From: Lapillicoccus jejuensis
GTDB lineage: Bacteria > Actinomycetota > Actinomycetes > Actinomycetales > Dermatophilaceae
Assembly: GCF_006715055.1 (NCBI RefSeq)
Contig: NZ_VFMN01000001.1
Span: 2,666,001 to 2,730,000 of the forward strand
Direction: 5' to 3'
DNA length: 64,000 nucleotides
Part shown: piece after piece, positions 47,909 through 57,863 of the stretch
How the letters are laid out: the number at the start of each line of letters is the position of its first letter
Numbering within the stretch: the stretch's first letter is position 1
Made by a program: the position numbers and the translations under genes
The notes under the pieces: generated by a model
Databases searched by the model: none
What the model saw: only the letters and a program-made list of their open reading frames with translations
Told to the model about the DNA's origin: nothing

Positions 47909-49591
47909 TCACACCGTGGTGAGGGCCGAGAGGTCCGTCCGCAAGGCCGCCAGCTTCCGTCCCGCGGCCTCCCGGGCATCGACCAGCGAGGAGCCGGTCG
48001 CCACCGGTTCGACGACCTCGAGGTAGACCTTGAGCTTCGGCTCGGTGCCGGAGGGGCGCGCGATGACGCGCGAGCCGTCCGCGAGGAACCAGCGCACCCC
48101 CTCGGTCGGCGGCAGCCCGCCGTCGCCGCGGGCGAGGTCGTCGCGTCGCTCGACCTGCACCCCCGCCACCTGCGACGGCGGGGCCTCGCGCAGCCGGGCC
48201 ATGAGCGCGTCGATGAGCGAGAGGTCCTCGACCCGCACCGAGAACGAGTCGGTCGCGTGCACCCCGTGGGCGACGGCCAGCTCGTCGAGGCGGTCGAGCA
48301 GCGTGCGGCCGGAGGCCTTCAGCGACGCGGCCAGCTCGGCGAGCAGCAGCGCCGCGCTGACCCCGTCCTTGTCGCGGACCGTGCCCGGCGCGACGCAGTA
48401 CCCGAGCGCCTCCTCGTAGCCGAAGGCCAGGTGCGGCACCCGGCCGATCCACTTGAAGCCGGTGAGGGTCTCCTCGTGCCGCACCCCGGCCGCGCGGGCC
48501 ATGGCCGCGAGCAGCCGCGAGGAGACGATCGAGCAGGCGAGGACACCGCCCTCGGGCACGCCACGCTCGAGCACGTGCGAGCCGAGCAGCGCGCCGACCT
48601 CGTCGCCGCGCAGCATCCGCCAGGCGCCGCCGTCGCCGGCCACCGGGTCGAGCACGGCCGCGGCGCAGCGGTCGGCGTCGGGGTCGTTCGCGACGACGAG
48701 GTCCGGCCCGACCCGCGTGGCGAGGGCGAGGGCGGCGTCGATGGCGCCGGGCTCCTCGGGGTTGGGGAACGCGACCGTCGGGAAGTCCGGGTCGGGCTGC
48801 GCCTGCTCGGCGACGGCGACGGGCGCAGGGAAACCCGCACGGGCGAAGGCGCGCCGGACGACGTCGTCCCCGACGCCGTGCAGCGAGGTGTGCACGACGG
48901 CCAGGTCGCGCGGCGCCTGCGGGTCGACGACGGCGGCGACGGCGTCGAGGTAGTCCTCCACGAGGTCGTCCCCGAGCGTCTCCCACCCATCGTCGTCGCG
49001 GGCGACCTGCGCCACCGCGGTGACGGCGGCGATGTGCGCCGCGATCTGCGCGTCGGCCGGCGGCACGATCTGGCTGCCGTCCCCGAGGTAGACCTTGTAG
49101 CCGTTGTCCTGGGGCGGGTTGTGGCTGGCGGTGACCATGACGCCGGCGTCCGCACCGAGGTGGCGCACCGCGTAGGCGAGGACCGGGGTCGGCAGCGGGT
49201 GCGGCAGGACCATGGCCCGACCGCCCGCGGCGGTGACCACCGCCGCGGTGTCGCGGGCGAACACGTCGGACATGTGCCGGGCGTCGTAGCCGATGACGAC
49301 GGCGGGCTCGGCGACCCCGCCCTCGGTCCGCAGGTAGGCGGTCAGGCCGGCGGCGGCGCGCAGGACGACGGCGCGGTTCATCCGGTTCGGCCCGGCGCCG
49401 AGCGCGCCGCGCAGCCCGGCCGTCCCGAACTGGAGCATTCCCGAGAAACGGTCCTGCAGGTCGGCCCGGGCCGCCTCGTCCCCCGCCTCGGCGGCGTCGA
49501 CGACGGCGTCCAGCTCGGCCCGCGTGACGGGGTCGGGGTCGTCGTCGCGCCACGCGCGGGCCGCCGCGACCAGGTCGCCGTACGGCGTCAT
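47909..49591 (-). CDS. Phosphohexomutase/phosphopentomutase family enzyme
   Basis: The 560-residue protein belongs to the alpha-D-phosphohexomutase family, with the phosphoserine loop [13 protein letters not shown] (Ser156), the metal-binding DPDADRC near 285-291 and a C-terminal phosphate-binding [12 protein letters not shown]. The PNP gene overlaps its start by 4 bp, so it probably turns (deoxy)ribose 1-phosphate into the 5-phosphate, the step between PNP/DeoA and DeoC. Family members near PNP in actinobacteria are often labelled pmmB. Activity on hexose phosphates remains possible. Confidence 0.87.
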   Translation of the reverse strand: MTPYGDLVAAARAWRDDDPDPVTRAELDAVVDAAEAGDEAARADLQDRFSGMLQFGTAGLRGALGAGPNRMNRAVVLRAAAGLTAYLRTEGGVAEPAVVIGYDARHMSDVFARDTAAVVTAAGGRAMVLPHPLPTPVLAYAVRHLGADAGVMVTASHNPPQDNGYKVYLGDGSQIVPPADAQIAAHIAAVTAVAQVARDDDGWETLGDDLVEDYLDAVAAVVDPQAPRDLAVVHTSLHGVGDDVVRRAFARAGFPAPVAVAEQAQPDPDFPTVAFPNPEEPGAIDAALALATRVGPDLVVANDPDADRCAAAVLDPVAGDGGAWRMLRGDEVGALLGSHVLERGVPEGGVLACSIVSSRLLAAMARAAGVRHEETLTGFKWIGRVPHLAFGYEEALGYCVAPGTVRDKDGVSAALLLAELAASLKASGRTLLDRLDELAVAHGVHATDSFSVRVEDLSLIDALMARLREAPPSQVAGVQVERRDDLARGDGGLPPTEGVRWFLADGSRVIARPSGTEPKLKVYLEVVEPVATGSSLVDAREAAGRKLAALRTDLSALTTV

Positions 49592-50451
49592 GCGGCGTCA
49601 CCGCCCGCGGCGATCCGGCGCACGACCTCGGCGAGCAGGGTGCCGCAGCGGTCGGCGGCGGCGCGGCCGGCCTCGAGCACCTCCTCGTGCGACAGCGGCG
49701 CGTCGGAGATGCCCGCGGCGAGGTTGGTGACGAGCGAGATGCCGAGCACCTCGAGCCCGACGTGGCGCGCGGCGATCGCCTCGAGCGTCGTCGACATCCC
49801 GACGAGGTCGGCGCCGAGGATCCCGGCCATCCGCACCTCGGCCGGGGTCTCGTAGTGCGGGCCGCGGAACTGCGCGTAGACACCCTCGTCGAGCCCGGCG
49901 TCGACGTCGTGGGCGACGGCCCGCAGCCGGGCGGAGTAGAGGTCGGTGAGGTCGACGAAGGTCGCGCCCTCGAGCGGCGAGGCCGCCGTGAGGTTGAGGT
50001 GGTCGCGGACGAGGACCGGGGTGCCGGGACCCCACGCGGGGTTCAGCCCGCCGCAGCCGTTGGTCAGCACGACGGTGGAGCAGCCGGCGGCGCGCGCGGT
50101 GCGCACCCCGTGCACGACGGCGCGCACGCCGCGGCCCTCGTAGTAGTGGGTGCGGGTGCCGAAGACGAGCGCGCGCTTCCCGGTGTCGCCGATGGCGACC
50201 GAGCGCAGCACCCCGGAGTGGCCGGCGACGGCGGCGCGGGAGAAGCCGGGCAGCTCCTCCTGCGGGACGCTCGCCAGGGTCTCGCCCACCCGGTCCGCGG
50301 TCCGGCCCCACCCGGACCCGAGGACCAGCGCGACGTCGTGGCGCTCGGCGCCCGTGCGCTCGGCGATGACGGCGGCCGCCCGCTCGGCGACCGCGAACGG
50401 GTCGGTGGCGGGGTCGGCGAGGTCGATGGCGGGATCCGCGGTGGTGCTCAC
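49588..50451 (-). CDS. Purine nucleoside phosphorylase
   Basis: The 287-residue enzyme splits purine nucleosides with phosphate. It is the trimeric type, with VLGSGWG near 43-49, [10 protein letters not shown] near 97-106 (phosphate loop), [13 protein letters not shown] near 130-142 and [35 protein letters not shown] near 190-225. The GTG start lies 8 nt after TAGAGT. It is followed directly by the mutase gene. Product (deoxy)ribose 1-phosphate goes to that mutase. Confidence 0.92.
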   Translation of the reverse strand: MSTTADPAIDLADPATDPFAVAERAAAVIAERTGAERHDVALVLGSGWGRTADRVGETLASVPQEELPGFSRAAVAGHSGVLRSVAIGDTGKRALVFGTRTHYYEGRGVRAVVHGVRTARAAGCSTVVLTNGCGGLNPAWGPGTPVLVRDHLNLTAASPLEGATFVDLTDLYSARLRAVAHDVDAGLDEGVYAQFRGPHYETPAEVRMAGILGADLVGMSTTLEAIAARHVGLEVLGISLVTNLAAGISDAPLSHEEVLEAGRAAADRCGTLLAEVVRRIAAGGDAA

Positions 50452-50481
50452 GGCCCGCGACTCTAGTGCCCGGTGACGACA

Positions 50482-50545
50482 CGAATCGGATTCGGCACGC
50501 TCGGCTCCGGTCGTGACCCGAGCCGAGCGGGCCGAATCCGATTCG
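50482..50545. repeat. Nested palindrome (family 1, copy B) between divergent genes
   Basis: Outer arms CGAATCGGATTCGGC (50482-50496) and its exact complement (50531-50545) enclose an inner 15-bp stem with one mismatch (50498-50512 with 50515-50529). The sequence matches copy A at 29.7 kb in nearly every stem position. Here, however, it lies between two gene starts (PNP and the quinone dehydrogenase) rather than two gene ends, so a plain terminator role does not explain both copies. Confidence 0.8.
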
Positions 50546-50588
50546 GGTGGGTCCGGGCGGCGTCGTGCGGCGGTGGTTGGATGGAGGG

Positions 50589-51965
50589 GTGAGCCGCCAG
50601 CAGCCGTCCGTCGTCGTCCTCGGGGGAGGCCCGGGTGGGTACGAGGCCGCGCTGGTGGCCGCCCGCGCCGGCGCGCAGGTCACCGTCGTCGACCGCGACG
50701 GGCTCGGCGGCGCCTGCGTCCTCACCGACTGCGTCCCGAGCAAGGCCCTGGTCTCGACGGCCGCGTTCATGGGCGGGCTGCGCACCGGCGAGACGCTCGG
50801 GGTGCGCGAGGCCGACGACGCGACCGTCGACCTGGCCGCCGTCAACCGCCGCATCCTCGCCCTCGCGGCCAGCCAGAGCGCCGACATCGGCCGCCGCCTC
50901 ACCGGCGACGGCGTCCGGATCGTCCGGGGCCGCGGCGCGCTCGCCGGTCCGGACCGGGTCCGGGTCGAGACCGACGCGGGCGACGACGAGGAGCTCGCCG
51001 CCGACGTCGTCCTCGTCGCCACCGGCGCGACGCCGCGCGTCATGCCGACCGCGCAGCCGGACGGCGAGCGGATCCTCACCTGGCAGCAGATCTACACGCT
51101 CACCGAGCTGCCCGAGAAGCTCGTCGTCGTCGGCTCGGGGGTCACCGGCGCCGAGCTCGCCCACGCCTACACGGGCCTCGGGGTGCCGGTCACCCTCGTC
51201 TCCTCCCGCGAGCGGGTGCTGCCCGGCGAGGACGCCGACGCCGCCGAGGTCATCGAGCAGGTCTTCCGCGACGACGGCATGGAGGTCCTAGGCCGCTCGC
51301 GGATGGCGTCGGTCGAGCGCACCGCCACCGGGGTGCGCGTCACCCTCGTCGACGGCCGCACCGTCGACGGCTCGCACGCCCTGCTCGCCGTCGGCTCCGT
51401 GCCGCAGACCGCCGGCCTCGGCCTCGCCGAGGCGGGCGTCGAGCTGAGCGAGTCCGGTCACGTCGTCGTCGACGGCGTCTCGCGGACGTCGGTGCGCGGG
51501 GTCTACGCCGCCGGGGACTGCACCGGCGTCCTGCCGCTCGCGTCGGTCGCCGCCATGCAGGGCCGGATCGCCATGTGGCACGCGCTCGGCGACGCCGTGT
51601 CGCCGCTGCGGCTCGGGCGCGTGTCGGCCAACGTCTTCACCAGCCCCGAGATCGCGACCGTCGGGGTCAGCCAGCGGCAGATCGACGACGGCGAGAGCGA
51701 GGCCGACGTCAACCTGCTCCCGCTCGCGACGAACCCCCGCGCCAAGATGGACTCCTTCGAGCACGGCTTCGTCAAGGTGTTCTCGCGCAAGGGATCCGGC
51801 ACCGTCGTCGGCGGCGTCGTCGTCGCCCCGCGCGCGTCCGAGCTGATCTACCCGATCGCCCTCGCCGTGCAGAACGGCCTCAACGTCGACCAGGTCGCCT
51901 CGACCTTCACCGTCTACCCCTCGATGACCGGCTCGATCGCCGAGGCCGCGCGCCGGCTGCACTGA
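50589..51965 (+). CDS. lpdA: NAD(P)H-quinone dehydrogenase, flavoprotein disulfide reductase family
   Basis: The 458-residue flavoprotein has the FAD fold GGGPGGYEA near 12-20, a redox pair C43 and C48 in [12 protein letters not shown], an NAD(P)-binding [12 protein letters not shown], and [10 protein letters not shown]. At the C-terminus, where dihydrolipoamide dehydrogenases carry a His-Glu dyad, it reads [13 protein letters not shown], so classical lipoamide activity is unlikely. This matches LpdA-type quinone reductases of actinobacteria. Start GTG is 6 nt after TTGGAT. Confidence 0.83.
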   Translation: MSRQQPSVVVLGGGPGGYEAALVAARAGAQVTVVDRDGLGGACVLTDCVPSKALVSTAAFMGGLRTGETLGVREADDATVDLAAVNRRILALAASQSADIGRRLTGDGVRIVRGRGALAGPDRVRVETDAGDDEELAADVVLVATGATPRVMPTAQPDGERILTWQQIYTLTELPEKLVVVGSGVTGAELAHAYTGLGVPVTLVSSRERVLPGEDADAAEVIEQVFRDDGMEVLGRSRMASVERTATGVRVTLVDGRTVDGSHALLAVGSVPQTAGLGLAEAGVELSESGHVVVDGVSRTSVRGVYAAGDCTGVLPLASVAAMQGRIAMWHALGDAVSPLRLGRVSANVFTSPEIATVGVSQRQIDDGESEADVNLLPLATNPRAKMDSFEHGFVKVFSRKGSGTVVGGVVVAPRASELIYPIALAVQNGLNVDQVASTFTVYPSMTGSIAEAARRLH

Positions 51966-51983
51966 GCCGGTCCCCGGGGCGCG

Positions 51984-52205
51984 TCAGTCCCGGCGCAGGT
52001 CCGGGTCGTTCTCGGGGGTGTACGTCGTCGTGTCGTCCCACCCCTCCTCGCGGGCCCAGCGCTCGCGGCGCTCCTGGGACAGGTGGGCGCGCAGCCGCTT
52101 GTAGAAGGGCCAGACGACGGCGACGATCGCGGCGAGGACGACGAGGCCGAGCCAGTTGAACCCAGACGACGTCGACGAGGCAGCGGACGGCAGCAGAGGG
52201 AGCAT
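51984..52205 (-). CDS. Small single-pass membrane protein
   Basis: The 73-residue protein has one membrane segment (about 18-33, FNWLGLVVLAAIVAVVW), a basic juxtamembrane stretch (KRLRAHLSQERRERWAREE) and an acidic C-terminus. A TAGACT box 7 nt before the ATG (52218-52213) supports the start and leaderless translation. It converges on the quinone dehydrogenase gene and diverges from the Pro-rich gene. No family recognised; coding is supported by start signals and protein-like composition. Confidence 0.6.
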   Translation of the reverse strand: MLPLLPSAASSTSSGFNWLGLVVLAAIVAVVWPFYKRLRAHLSQERRERWAREEGWDDTTTYTPENDPDLRRD

Positions 52206-52257
52206 CGGGCCCAGTCTAGGCGGGGAGGGCCCGCGCACCCGCGGGTACGGTGTCGCG

Positions 52258-52524
52258 ATGGAGACGGCGACGCGGCCCACCTCGGTGTGGGCGACGGTGA
52301 AGGACTTCCTGCTCGGCCACCCCGAGCCGGCGGTCGGCACGATCCCCCCGGTCCCCGTGGAACCGCCCACCCCGGTCGAGCCGTCGCCGGGCGACCCCGT
52401 GCCGGCGCCCACGCCGCAGCCGCCGGGTCCGCAGGAGCCGACGAGCCCGCCCGGCCCGCTCGAGCCGACCACCCCGCCCGGGCCGCCCGACCCCACCGAC
52501 CCGCCGGTGCCGGCCCCGGCCTGA
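52258..52524 (+). CDS. Small proline-rich protein
   Basis: The 88-residue protein starts METATRPTSVWATVKDFLLGHPE and continues as a low-complexity run of Pro, Glu, Thr and Gly with PPVP, PPGP and EPT repeats. The ATG lies 6 nt after TACGGT (52246-52251), a good leaderless start. It has no signal peptide or membrane segment, so the Pro-rich part is probably disordered. Function unknown. The N-terminal ~25 residues could form a helix and might bind a partner. Confidence 0.55.
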   Translation: METATRPTSVWATVKDFLLGHPEPAVGTIPPVPVEPPTPVEPSPGDPVPAPTPQPPGPQEPTSPPGPLEPTTPPGPPDPTDPPVPAPA

Positions 52525-52540
52525 GCGGGCTCCCCGGGGC

Positions 52541-54334
52541 TCAGCCCTCCGCGGGGGCGTCCGTGATCTCGGCGATGACGGCGCCGCTCGTGACGGTGGC
52601 GCCGACCTCGACCGCGAGACCGGTGACGGTGCCGGCCTTGTGCGCGTTGATCGGCTGCTCCATCTTCATCGCCTCGATGACGACGACGGTCTGACCGGCC
52701 TCGACGGTGTCGCCCTCGGCGACGGCGAGCTTGACGACGGTGCCCTGCATCGGCGCGGTGAGCGCGTCGCCGGAGACGGCCGCGCCGCCCCCGCCGCCCG
52801 AGGCGCGCCGCGGCGCCTTCTTCTTCGCGGTCCCACCGCCGGCGGCGCCACCGCCGATGGACAGCCCGCCGGGCAGCGACACCTCGACGCGCTTGCCGCC
52901 GACCTCGACGACGACGGTCTGCCGCTCCTGCGGCTCCGCCCCGTCGGCCGCCGGGGCGGCGTACGCCTCGATGGTGTTGTCGAACTCGGTCTCGATCCAC
53001 CGGGTGTGCACCGCGAACGGCTGCGCCGGGTCGGCCGGGGCGAAGGCGGGGTCGCGGACGACGGCGCGGTGGAAGGGCAGCACGGTCGGCATGCCCTCGA
53101 CGACGTACTCGTCGAGCGCGCGGCGGGCCCGCTCGAGCGCCTGCGTGCGGTCGCGGCCGGTGACGACGAGCTTGGCCAGCATCGAGTCGAAGGCGCCGCC
53201 GATGACGTCGCCGGCGACGACGCCGGAGTCCACGCGCACGCCCGGCCCCGACGGCTGGACGTAGCGGGTCACCGTGCCGGGCGCGGGCAGGAAGTTCCGT
53301 CCGGCGTCCTCGCCGTTGATCCGGAACTCGATCGAGTGGGCGTGGGGGGCCGGGTCGTCGTACCCCAGCTCCTCCCCGTTGGCGATGCGGAACTGCTCGC
53401 GCACGAGGTCGAGACCGGTGACCTCCTCGGACACGCAGTGCTCCACCTGGAGGCGGGTGTTGACCTCGAGGAAGGAGATCGTGCCGTCGACGCCCACGAG
53501 GAACTCGCAGGTGCCGGCGCCGACGTAGCCCGCCTCCTTGAGGATGGCCTTCGAGGCGCGCAGCAGTTCGGCGTGCTGCTCGTCGGACAGGAACGGCGCG
53601 GGCGCCTCCTCGACGAGCTTCTGGTTGCGGCGCTGCAGCGAGCAGTCCCGGGTCGAGACGACGACGACGTGGCCGTGGGTGTCGGCCAGGCACTGGGTCT
53701 CGACGTGCCGCGGGTGGTCGAGGAAGCGCTCGACGAAGCACTCGCCGCGGCCGAAGGCGGCGACCGCCTCGCGCACCGCGGACTCGTAGAGGTCGGGGAT
53801 CTCCTCCAGGGTGCGCGCGACCTTGAGGCCGCGGCCACCGCCGCCGTACGCCGCCTTGATGGCGACCGGCAGCCCGTGCTCCTGCGCGAAGGCGACGACC
53901 TCGTCGGGGCCGCCGACCGGGTCCGTCGTGCCGGGGACGAGCGGCGCGCCGGTCTTCGTGGCGATGTGTCGCGCCTTGACCTTGTCGCCGAGCGCGTCGA
54001 TGGCCTCGGGGCCGGGCCCGATCCAGATCAGGCCCGCCTCGATGACCTTGGCGGCGAACTCGCCGTTCTCGGAGAGGAACCCGTAGCCGGGGTGGACGGC
54101 GTCGGCGCCGGAGCGCTTCGCGACGTCGAGGATCTTCTCCTGGACGAGGTAGCTGTCGCCGGGGGTGGCACCGCCGAGCGCGTAGGCCTCGTCGGCCTCG
54201 CGCACGTGCAGCGCGTCACGGTCGGGGTCGGCGTAGACGGCGACGGAGGTGTACCCGGCGTCCTTGCACGCCCGGGCGACCCGGACGGCGATCTCCCCGC
54301 GGTTGGCGATGAGCACCTTCGAGATCTGCGGCAT
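52541..54334 (-). CDS. Biotin carboxylase/biotin carrier subunit of an acyl-CoA carboxylase
   Basis: The 597-residue alpha subunit joins a biotin carboxylase (about 1-450; [26 protein letters not shown]-grasp loop [23 protein letters not shown]) to a C-terminal biotin carrier domain ([10 protein letters not shown] with the biotin Lys). It carboxylates biotin for an acetyl-, propionyl- or other acyl-CoA carboxylase; no beta subunit is nearby. TAGAGT lies 7 nt before the ATG. A Gly/Ala linker precedes the carrier. It resembles AccA3/BccA proteins. Confidence 0.9.
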   Translation of the reverse strand: MPQISKVLIANRGEIAVRVARACKDAGYTSVAVYADPDRDALHVREADEAYALGGATPGDSYLVQEKILDVAKRSGADAVHPGYGFLSENGEFAAKVIEAGLIWIGPGPEAIDALGDKVKARHIATKTGAPLVPGTTDPVGGPDEVVAFAQEHGLPVAIKAAYGGGGRGLKVARTLEEIPDLYESAVREAVAAFGRGECFVERFLDHPRHVETQCLADTHGHVVVVSTRDCSLQRRNQKLVEEAPAPFLSDEQHAELLRASKAILKEAGYVGAGTCEFLVGVDGTISFLEVNTRLQVEHCVSEEVTGLDLVREQFRIANGEELGYDDPAPHAHSIEFRINGEDAGRNFLPAPGTVTRYVQPSGPGVRVDSGVVAGDVIGGAFDSMLAKLVVTGRDRTQALERARRALDEYVVEGMPTVLPFHRAVVRDPAFAPADPAQPFAVHTRWIETEFDNTIEAYAAPAADGAEPQERQTVVVEVGGKRVEVSLPGGLSIGGGAAGGGTAKKKAPRRASGGGGGAAVSGDALTAPMQGTVVKLAVAEGDTVEAGQTVVVIEAMKMEQPINAHKAGTVTGLAVEVGATVTSGAVIAEITDAPAEG

Positions 54335-54357
54335 GGACCGGACTCTAGCGGCGAGGA

Positions 54358-54403
54358 ACGAGGCTTCCGGCGGTGGAGGCGGCCGCCGGCGGGCGAGCCT
54401 CGT
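54358..54403 (-). terminator. Hairpin after the SDR gene
   Basis: ACGAGGCT (54358-54365) pairs with AGCCTCGT (54396-54403) and an inner CCGGCGG/CCGCCGG stem can form. It lies between the SDR gene stop (54430) and the carboxylase promoter (about 54347-54342). It probably ends the SDR transcript; no T-tract follows. Confidence 0.55.
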
Positions 54404-54429
54404 CACAGCCGCCGGCGGCACCACGGTGC

Positions 54430-55326
54430 TCAGGAGTGCGACGCCGTCCCGGGGTAGTGACCGGCCGCGATGTCCTCGAGGAGCGTCGGACCGGTCGGGA
54501 CCCAGCCGGTGCGCTCGCGGGTCAGGGCGTTCGAGACGGCCGCGTCCATCGCGAAGAAGGCGCCGATCCAGCCGAAGTGCTCGGCGGCCGCGTCCGGCGC
54601 GACCGACGTCGTCGGCACCCCGATCGCGTCCCCCAGGGCGGCGGCGATGTCGCGGGCGGCGACCCCCTCCTCGGCGACGGCGTGCACGACCGGCCCGCCC
54701 TCGTCGTGCTCGACGACGCGGCGCACGAGGTCGGCCGCGTCGCGCACGTGCACGGCGGGCCAGCGGTTGGCCCCGTCGCCGACGTACGCCGACACGCCGC
54801 GCTCGCGGGCGACCCGCGCGAGGGTGGCGGTGAAGCCGAGGTCGCCCTCGCCGTGCACCGTCGGCGCGAACCGCACCACGACCGGGCGCACCCCGCGGTC
54901 GGCCAGCGCGAGCAGCGCGGCCGCGTTGGCGATCCGCGGGTGCGCGCCCGCGTCGGGTCGGTCGTCCTCGGTGGCCCCGGCGGGCAGGCCGAGCGCGCCG
55001 GAGGCGATGACGAGCGGGCGGCCGGTCCCGGCCAGGGCCTCGCCGACCGTGTCGATGACGGCGCGGTCGGTGGCGGCCGCCTGCGCCATCGCGGAGAAGT
55101 CGTGGACGTAGCCGAGGTGGACGACGGCGTCGCTGTCGGCGGCGGCCGACGCGAGGACCTCGAGGTCGTCCAGCGAGCCCCGCAGCGGGGTGGCGCCGAG
55201 GGCGGCGACCCGGTCGGCGGACGCGTCGGAGCGGGCGAGACCGACGACGTCGTGACCGTCGGCGAGCAGGAGGGGGACGACGGCGGAGCCGATCCAGCCG
55301 GAGGCACCGGTGAGGAGAACGCGCAC
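54430..55326 (-). CDS. Extended SDR-type NAD(P)-dependent oxidoreductase
   Basis: The 298-residue protein begins [16 protein letters not shown], the Rossmann dinucleotide motif (TGASGWIG, about 6-13) of extended short-chain dehydrogenases. No clear YxxxK pair is apparent, since the catalytic region reads differently, so the reaction is not assured. GTG 55326 is preferred because AAGG is 7 nt upstream. An in-frame ATG at 55377 lies inside an operator and one base from the likely -10 box (TATCGT), so it cannot be the start of that transcript. The TetR gene is divergent. Confidence 0.8.
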   Translation of the reverse strand: MRVLLTGASGWIGSAVVPLLLADGHDVVGLARSDASADRVAALGATPLRGSLDDLEVLASAAADSDAVVHLGYVHDFSAMAQAAATDRAVIDTVGEALAGTGRPLVIASGALGLPAGATEDDRPDAGAHPRIANAAALLALADRGVRPVVVRFAPTVHGEGDLGFTATLARVARERGVSAYVGDGANRWPAVHVRDAADLVRRVVEHDEGGPVVHAVAEEGVAARDIAAALGDAIGVPTTSVAPDAAAEHFGWIGAFFAMDAAVSNALTRERTGWVPTGPTLLEDIAAGHYPGTASHS

Positions 55327-55359
55327 GGGACGACCTTCCAGGAGAGGGGACGACGACTC

Positions 55360-55410
55360 GATGTCATCGTGTGACATGACGATAGCACGCTGATGTCAGG
55401 ATGTGACATC
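55360..55410. promoter_or_regulatory. Two TetR-type operator palindromes between SDR and tetR genes
   Basis: GATGTCA-N5-TGACATC is perfect at 55392-55410 and has one changed end base at 55360-55378. The minus-strand -10 (TATCGT, 55384-55379) lies between them, so the first site covers the SDR transcription start. The second lies about 30-50 bp before the leaderless TetR start, over its -35 zone. This layout predicts repression of both genes by the TetR protein. Confidence 0.78.
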
Positions 55411-55441
55411 ACGCCGTACGGCGGTCGCGTAGGCTCACCCC

Positions 55442-56005
55442 GTGGGTCGCTGGGAGCCGGACGCCGCGGGCCGGCTGCGCCGGGCCGCCCTCGAGCTGTT
55501 CGCCGAGCAGGGGTACGACGCCACGACGGTCGCCGAGATCGCCGAGCGGGCCGGCGTGACGTCGCGGACCTTCTTCCGGCACTTCGCCGACAAGCGGGAG
55601 GTCCTCTTCGCGGGCGCCGAGGAGCTCCCCGGCCGCATGGCCGACGCCGTCCGCGCGGCGCCGGCCGGGCTCGCGCCGCTGGACCTCGTCGCCGCCGGCC
55701 TGCGGGGCGCGGCCGCCCAGATCGGTGGCTCGCGGGCCTGGTCGCGCGAGCGCAGCCGGATCATCGCCGGCCAGGCCGAGCTGCAGGAGCGCGAGCTGCA
55801 CAAGATGGCCGGCGTCGGGGCCGCGCTCGCGGACGCGCTGCGCGAGCGGGGTCTCGACGACGACACCGTCGCCGTCGCCGCCGAGACCGGGGTCGCGGTG
55901 TTCCGGGTCGGCTTCCAGCGCTGGCTGACCCAGACCGAGGAGGCCGACCTCGGCGACGTCCTCGCCGACTCGCTCGACCGGCTCCGCTCGCTCGCCGGCC
56001 GCTGA
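55442..56005 (+). CDS. TetR-family transcriptional regulator
   Basis: The 187-residue regulator has the TetR DNA-binding domain at the N-terminus (RRAALELFAEQGYDATTVAEIAERAGVTSRTFFRHFADKREVLF, about 13-57). The C-terminal domain has no named ligand class. A TAGGCT box lies 6 nt before the GTG, so the mRNA is leaderless. It is divergent from the SDR oxidoreductase, with two palindromic operators between them, so it most likely controls that gene and itself. Confidence 0.88.
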   Translation: MGRWEPDAAGRLRRAALELFAEQGYDATTVAEIAERAGVTSRTFFRHFADKREVLFAGAEELPGRMADAVRAAPAGLAPLDLVAAGLRGAAAQIGGSRAWSRERSRIIAGQAELQERELHKMAGVGAALADALRERGLDDDTVAVAAETGVAVFRVGFQRWLTQTEEADLGDVLADSLDRLRSLAGR

Positions 56006-56090
56006 ACACGCTGGCCCTCAACGGTATTCCGACCCGTCTCGGCTCCTGACCGCACGGGACAGGCGCGAGCCGGCCTCCTACGGTGGAGGG

Positions 56091-56936
56091 ATGACTGCTG
56101 TCCCCACCATCCCGCTGAAGACCCCCACCGGTTCCGTCGACATCCCGCAGCTCGGCTTCGGGGTGTGGCAGGTCGAGACCGGTGACGCCGTCCCGGCCGT
56201 GACCAAGGCCCTCGAGGTCGGCTACCGCCACGTCGACACCGCCGCCGCCTACGGCAACGAGGAGCAGGTCGGCCGGGCGCTCGCGCAGAGCGACGTCGAC
56301 GCCGCCGACGTGTTCGTCACGACGAAGCTGTGGAACGACCGCCAGGGCTTCGACTCCACCCTCGCCGCGTTCGACGAGTCGATGGGCAAGCTCGGCCTCG
56401 AGACGCTGGACCTCTACCTCATCCACTGGCCCGTGCCGAAGAAGGACGCCTTCGTCGACACCTGGAAGGCGTTCCAGAAGCTGCGTGACGAGGGCCGCGT
56501 GCGCGCCATCGGCGTGTGCAACTTCCAGGTCCCGCACCTGCAGCGCCTGCTCGACGAGACCGGTGAGCTGCCCGCGATCAACCAGATCGAGCTGCACCCG
56601 CACCTGGTCCAGCAGGAGCTGCGCGATTTCCACGTCGAGCACGGCATCGTCACCGAGGACTGGAGCCCGCTGGCCTCCGGCGGCGACGTCCTCACCGACG
56701 ACACCATCGCCGGCATCGCGAAGGCCCACGACGTCACCCCGGCCCAGGCCATCCTGCGCTGGCACCTGCAGCTGGGCAGCGTCGTCATCCCCAAGTCGGT
56801 GACGCCGAGCCGGATCGAGGAGAACTTCGACGTGTTCGGCTTCGAGCTGACCGACGACGAGGTCGCCACGATCACCGCGCTCGACAAGCACCACCGCACC
56901 GGCCCCGACCCGGACGAGTTCAACCTCGGCGCCTGA
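56091..56936 (+). CDS. Aldo/keto reductase
   Basis: The 281-residue NADPH-dependent reductase has the aldo/keto reductase pattern: GYRHVDTAAAYGNEEQVGRAL near 44-64 with catalytic Asp and Tyr, LDLYLIHWPVP near 104-114 with the catalytic His, and a C-terminal VIPKSVTPSRIEENFDVF. The likely class is 2,5-diketo-D-gluconate reductase-like, but substrate range is wide. TACGGT lies 6 nt before the ATG, and GGAGGG fills the gap, so both a leaderless and a GGAGGG-led start point to the same ATG. Confidence 0.9.
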   Translation: MTAVPTIPLKTPTGSVDIPQLGFGVWQVETGDAVPAVTKALEVGYRHVDTAAAYGNEEQVGRALAQSDVDAADVFVTTKLWNDRQGFDSTLAAFDESMGKLGLETLDLYLIHWPVPKKDAFVDTWKAFQKLRDEGRVRAIGVCNFQVPHLQRLLDETGELPAINQIELHPHLVQQELRDFHVEHGIVTEDWSPLASGGDVLTDDTIAGIAKAHDVTPAQAILRWHLQLGSVVIPKSVTPSRIEENFDVFGFELTDDEVATITALDKHHRTGPDPDEFNLGA

Positions 56937-56969
56937 GCACCCGGCCCGGCCGGGCCTAGGCTCGGCCGC

Positions 56970-57863
56970 ATGGCCACCCCGCACGAGACGCCCGACGCCC
57001 CGCCGACCCCCGGCGGGGCGTCGTACGTGCGGGAGATCGAGCCGGGCGTCCAGCGCGACTTCTCGGCGTCGATGTCGTACGGCGACTACCTCGCCCTGCC
57101 CACGCTGCTGTCGGCGCAGCACCCGCGCAGCGACCCGCCGCAGCACGACGAGCTGCTCTTCATCGTCCAGCACCAGACGTCCGAGCTGTGGCTCAAGCTG
57201 CTGCTGCACGAGCTGCGCTCGGCCCGCGCGCTGCTCGACACCGACGACCTCGCGCCCGCGCTCAAGCGGCTCGCCCGGGTCAAGCGGATCCTCGAGGTCC
57301 TCGTCGAGCAGTGGTCGGTCCTCGCGACGCTCACCCCGAGCGAGTACGCGCAGATCCGCCCGTTCCTCGCGACGAGCAGCGGCTTCCAGTCCTGGCAGTA
57401 CCGCGCCGTCGAGTTCCTGCTCGGCAACAAGAACCCCGACATGGTCGTGGTCTTCGACCACGACGAGGACGCGCACGCGCTGCTGACGACGCTGCTGCAC
57501 GAGCCGAGCCTGTACGACGCCTTCCTCGCCCACCTGGCGCGGCGCGGGTACGCCGTCCCGGCGGGGCTGCTGGCGCGCGACGTGACCCGCCCTCACGCCC
57601 CCGACGAGGGCCTGGTCGACGTCGTCGCCGCGGTCTACGCCGACCCGCCCGCGCACTGGGGCGTCTACGAGACCTGCGAGGAGCTCGTCGACGTCGAGGA
57701 CCTCGTCCAGCAGTGGCGCTTCCGGCACCTGCAGGTCGTCCAGCGCACCATCGGCACCCGGCCGGGGACGGGCGGCAGCACCGGGGTGGCCTTCCTGCGC
57801 CGGGCGCTGGACCAGACGTTCTTCCCCGAGCTGTACGCCGTCCGCTCGCGCGTCGGCGGCTGA
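56970..57863 (+). CDS. kynA: Tryptophan 2,3-dioxygenase
   Basis: The haem enzyme opens the indole ring of L-tryptophan to give N-formylkynurenine. The 297-residue protein has MSYGDYLALPTLLSAQHPRS near 35-54, HDELLFIVQHQTSELWLKLLLHELRSAR near 59-86 with the distal and contact residues, and RHLQVVQRTIGTRPGTGGSTGVAFL near the end with the haem-binding His. No kynureninase or formamidase gene is close. TAGGCT is 7 nt before the ATG. Convergent with sufE across a strong palindrome. Confidence 0.92.
   Translation: MATPHETPDAPPTPGGASYVREIEPGVQRDFSASMSYGDYLALPTLLSAQHPRSDPPQHDELLFIVQHQTSELWLKLLLHELRSARALLDTDDLAPALKRLARVKRILEVLVEQWSVLATLTPSEYAQIRPFLATSSGFQSWQYRAVEFLLGNKNPDMVVVFDHDEDAHALLTTLLHEPSLYDAFLAHLARRGYAVPAGLLARDVTRPHAPDEGLVDVVAAVYADPPAHWGVYETCEELVDVEDLVQQWRFRHLQVVQRTIGTRPGTGGSTGVAFLRRALDQTFFPELYAVRSRVGG

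Noticed and set aside
55375-55377. ATG at 55377 as the SDR start
   Set aside because: It lies inside an operator and one base after the likely -10 box, so a transcript from that box could not include it. GTG 55326 has a ribosome-binding site.
56020-56050. A third family-1 palindrome after the tetR gene
   Set aside because: Only a short CCGTCTCGGCTCC segment resembles the inner arm; the other arm is missing.
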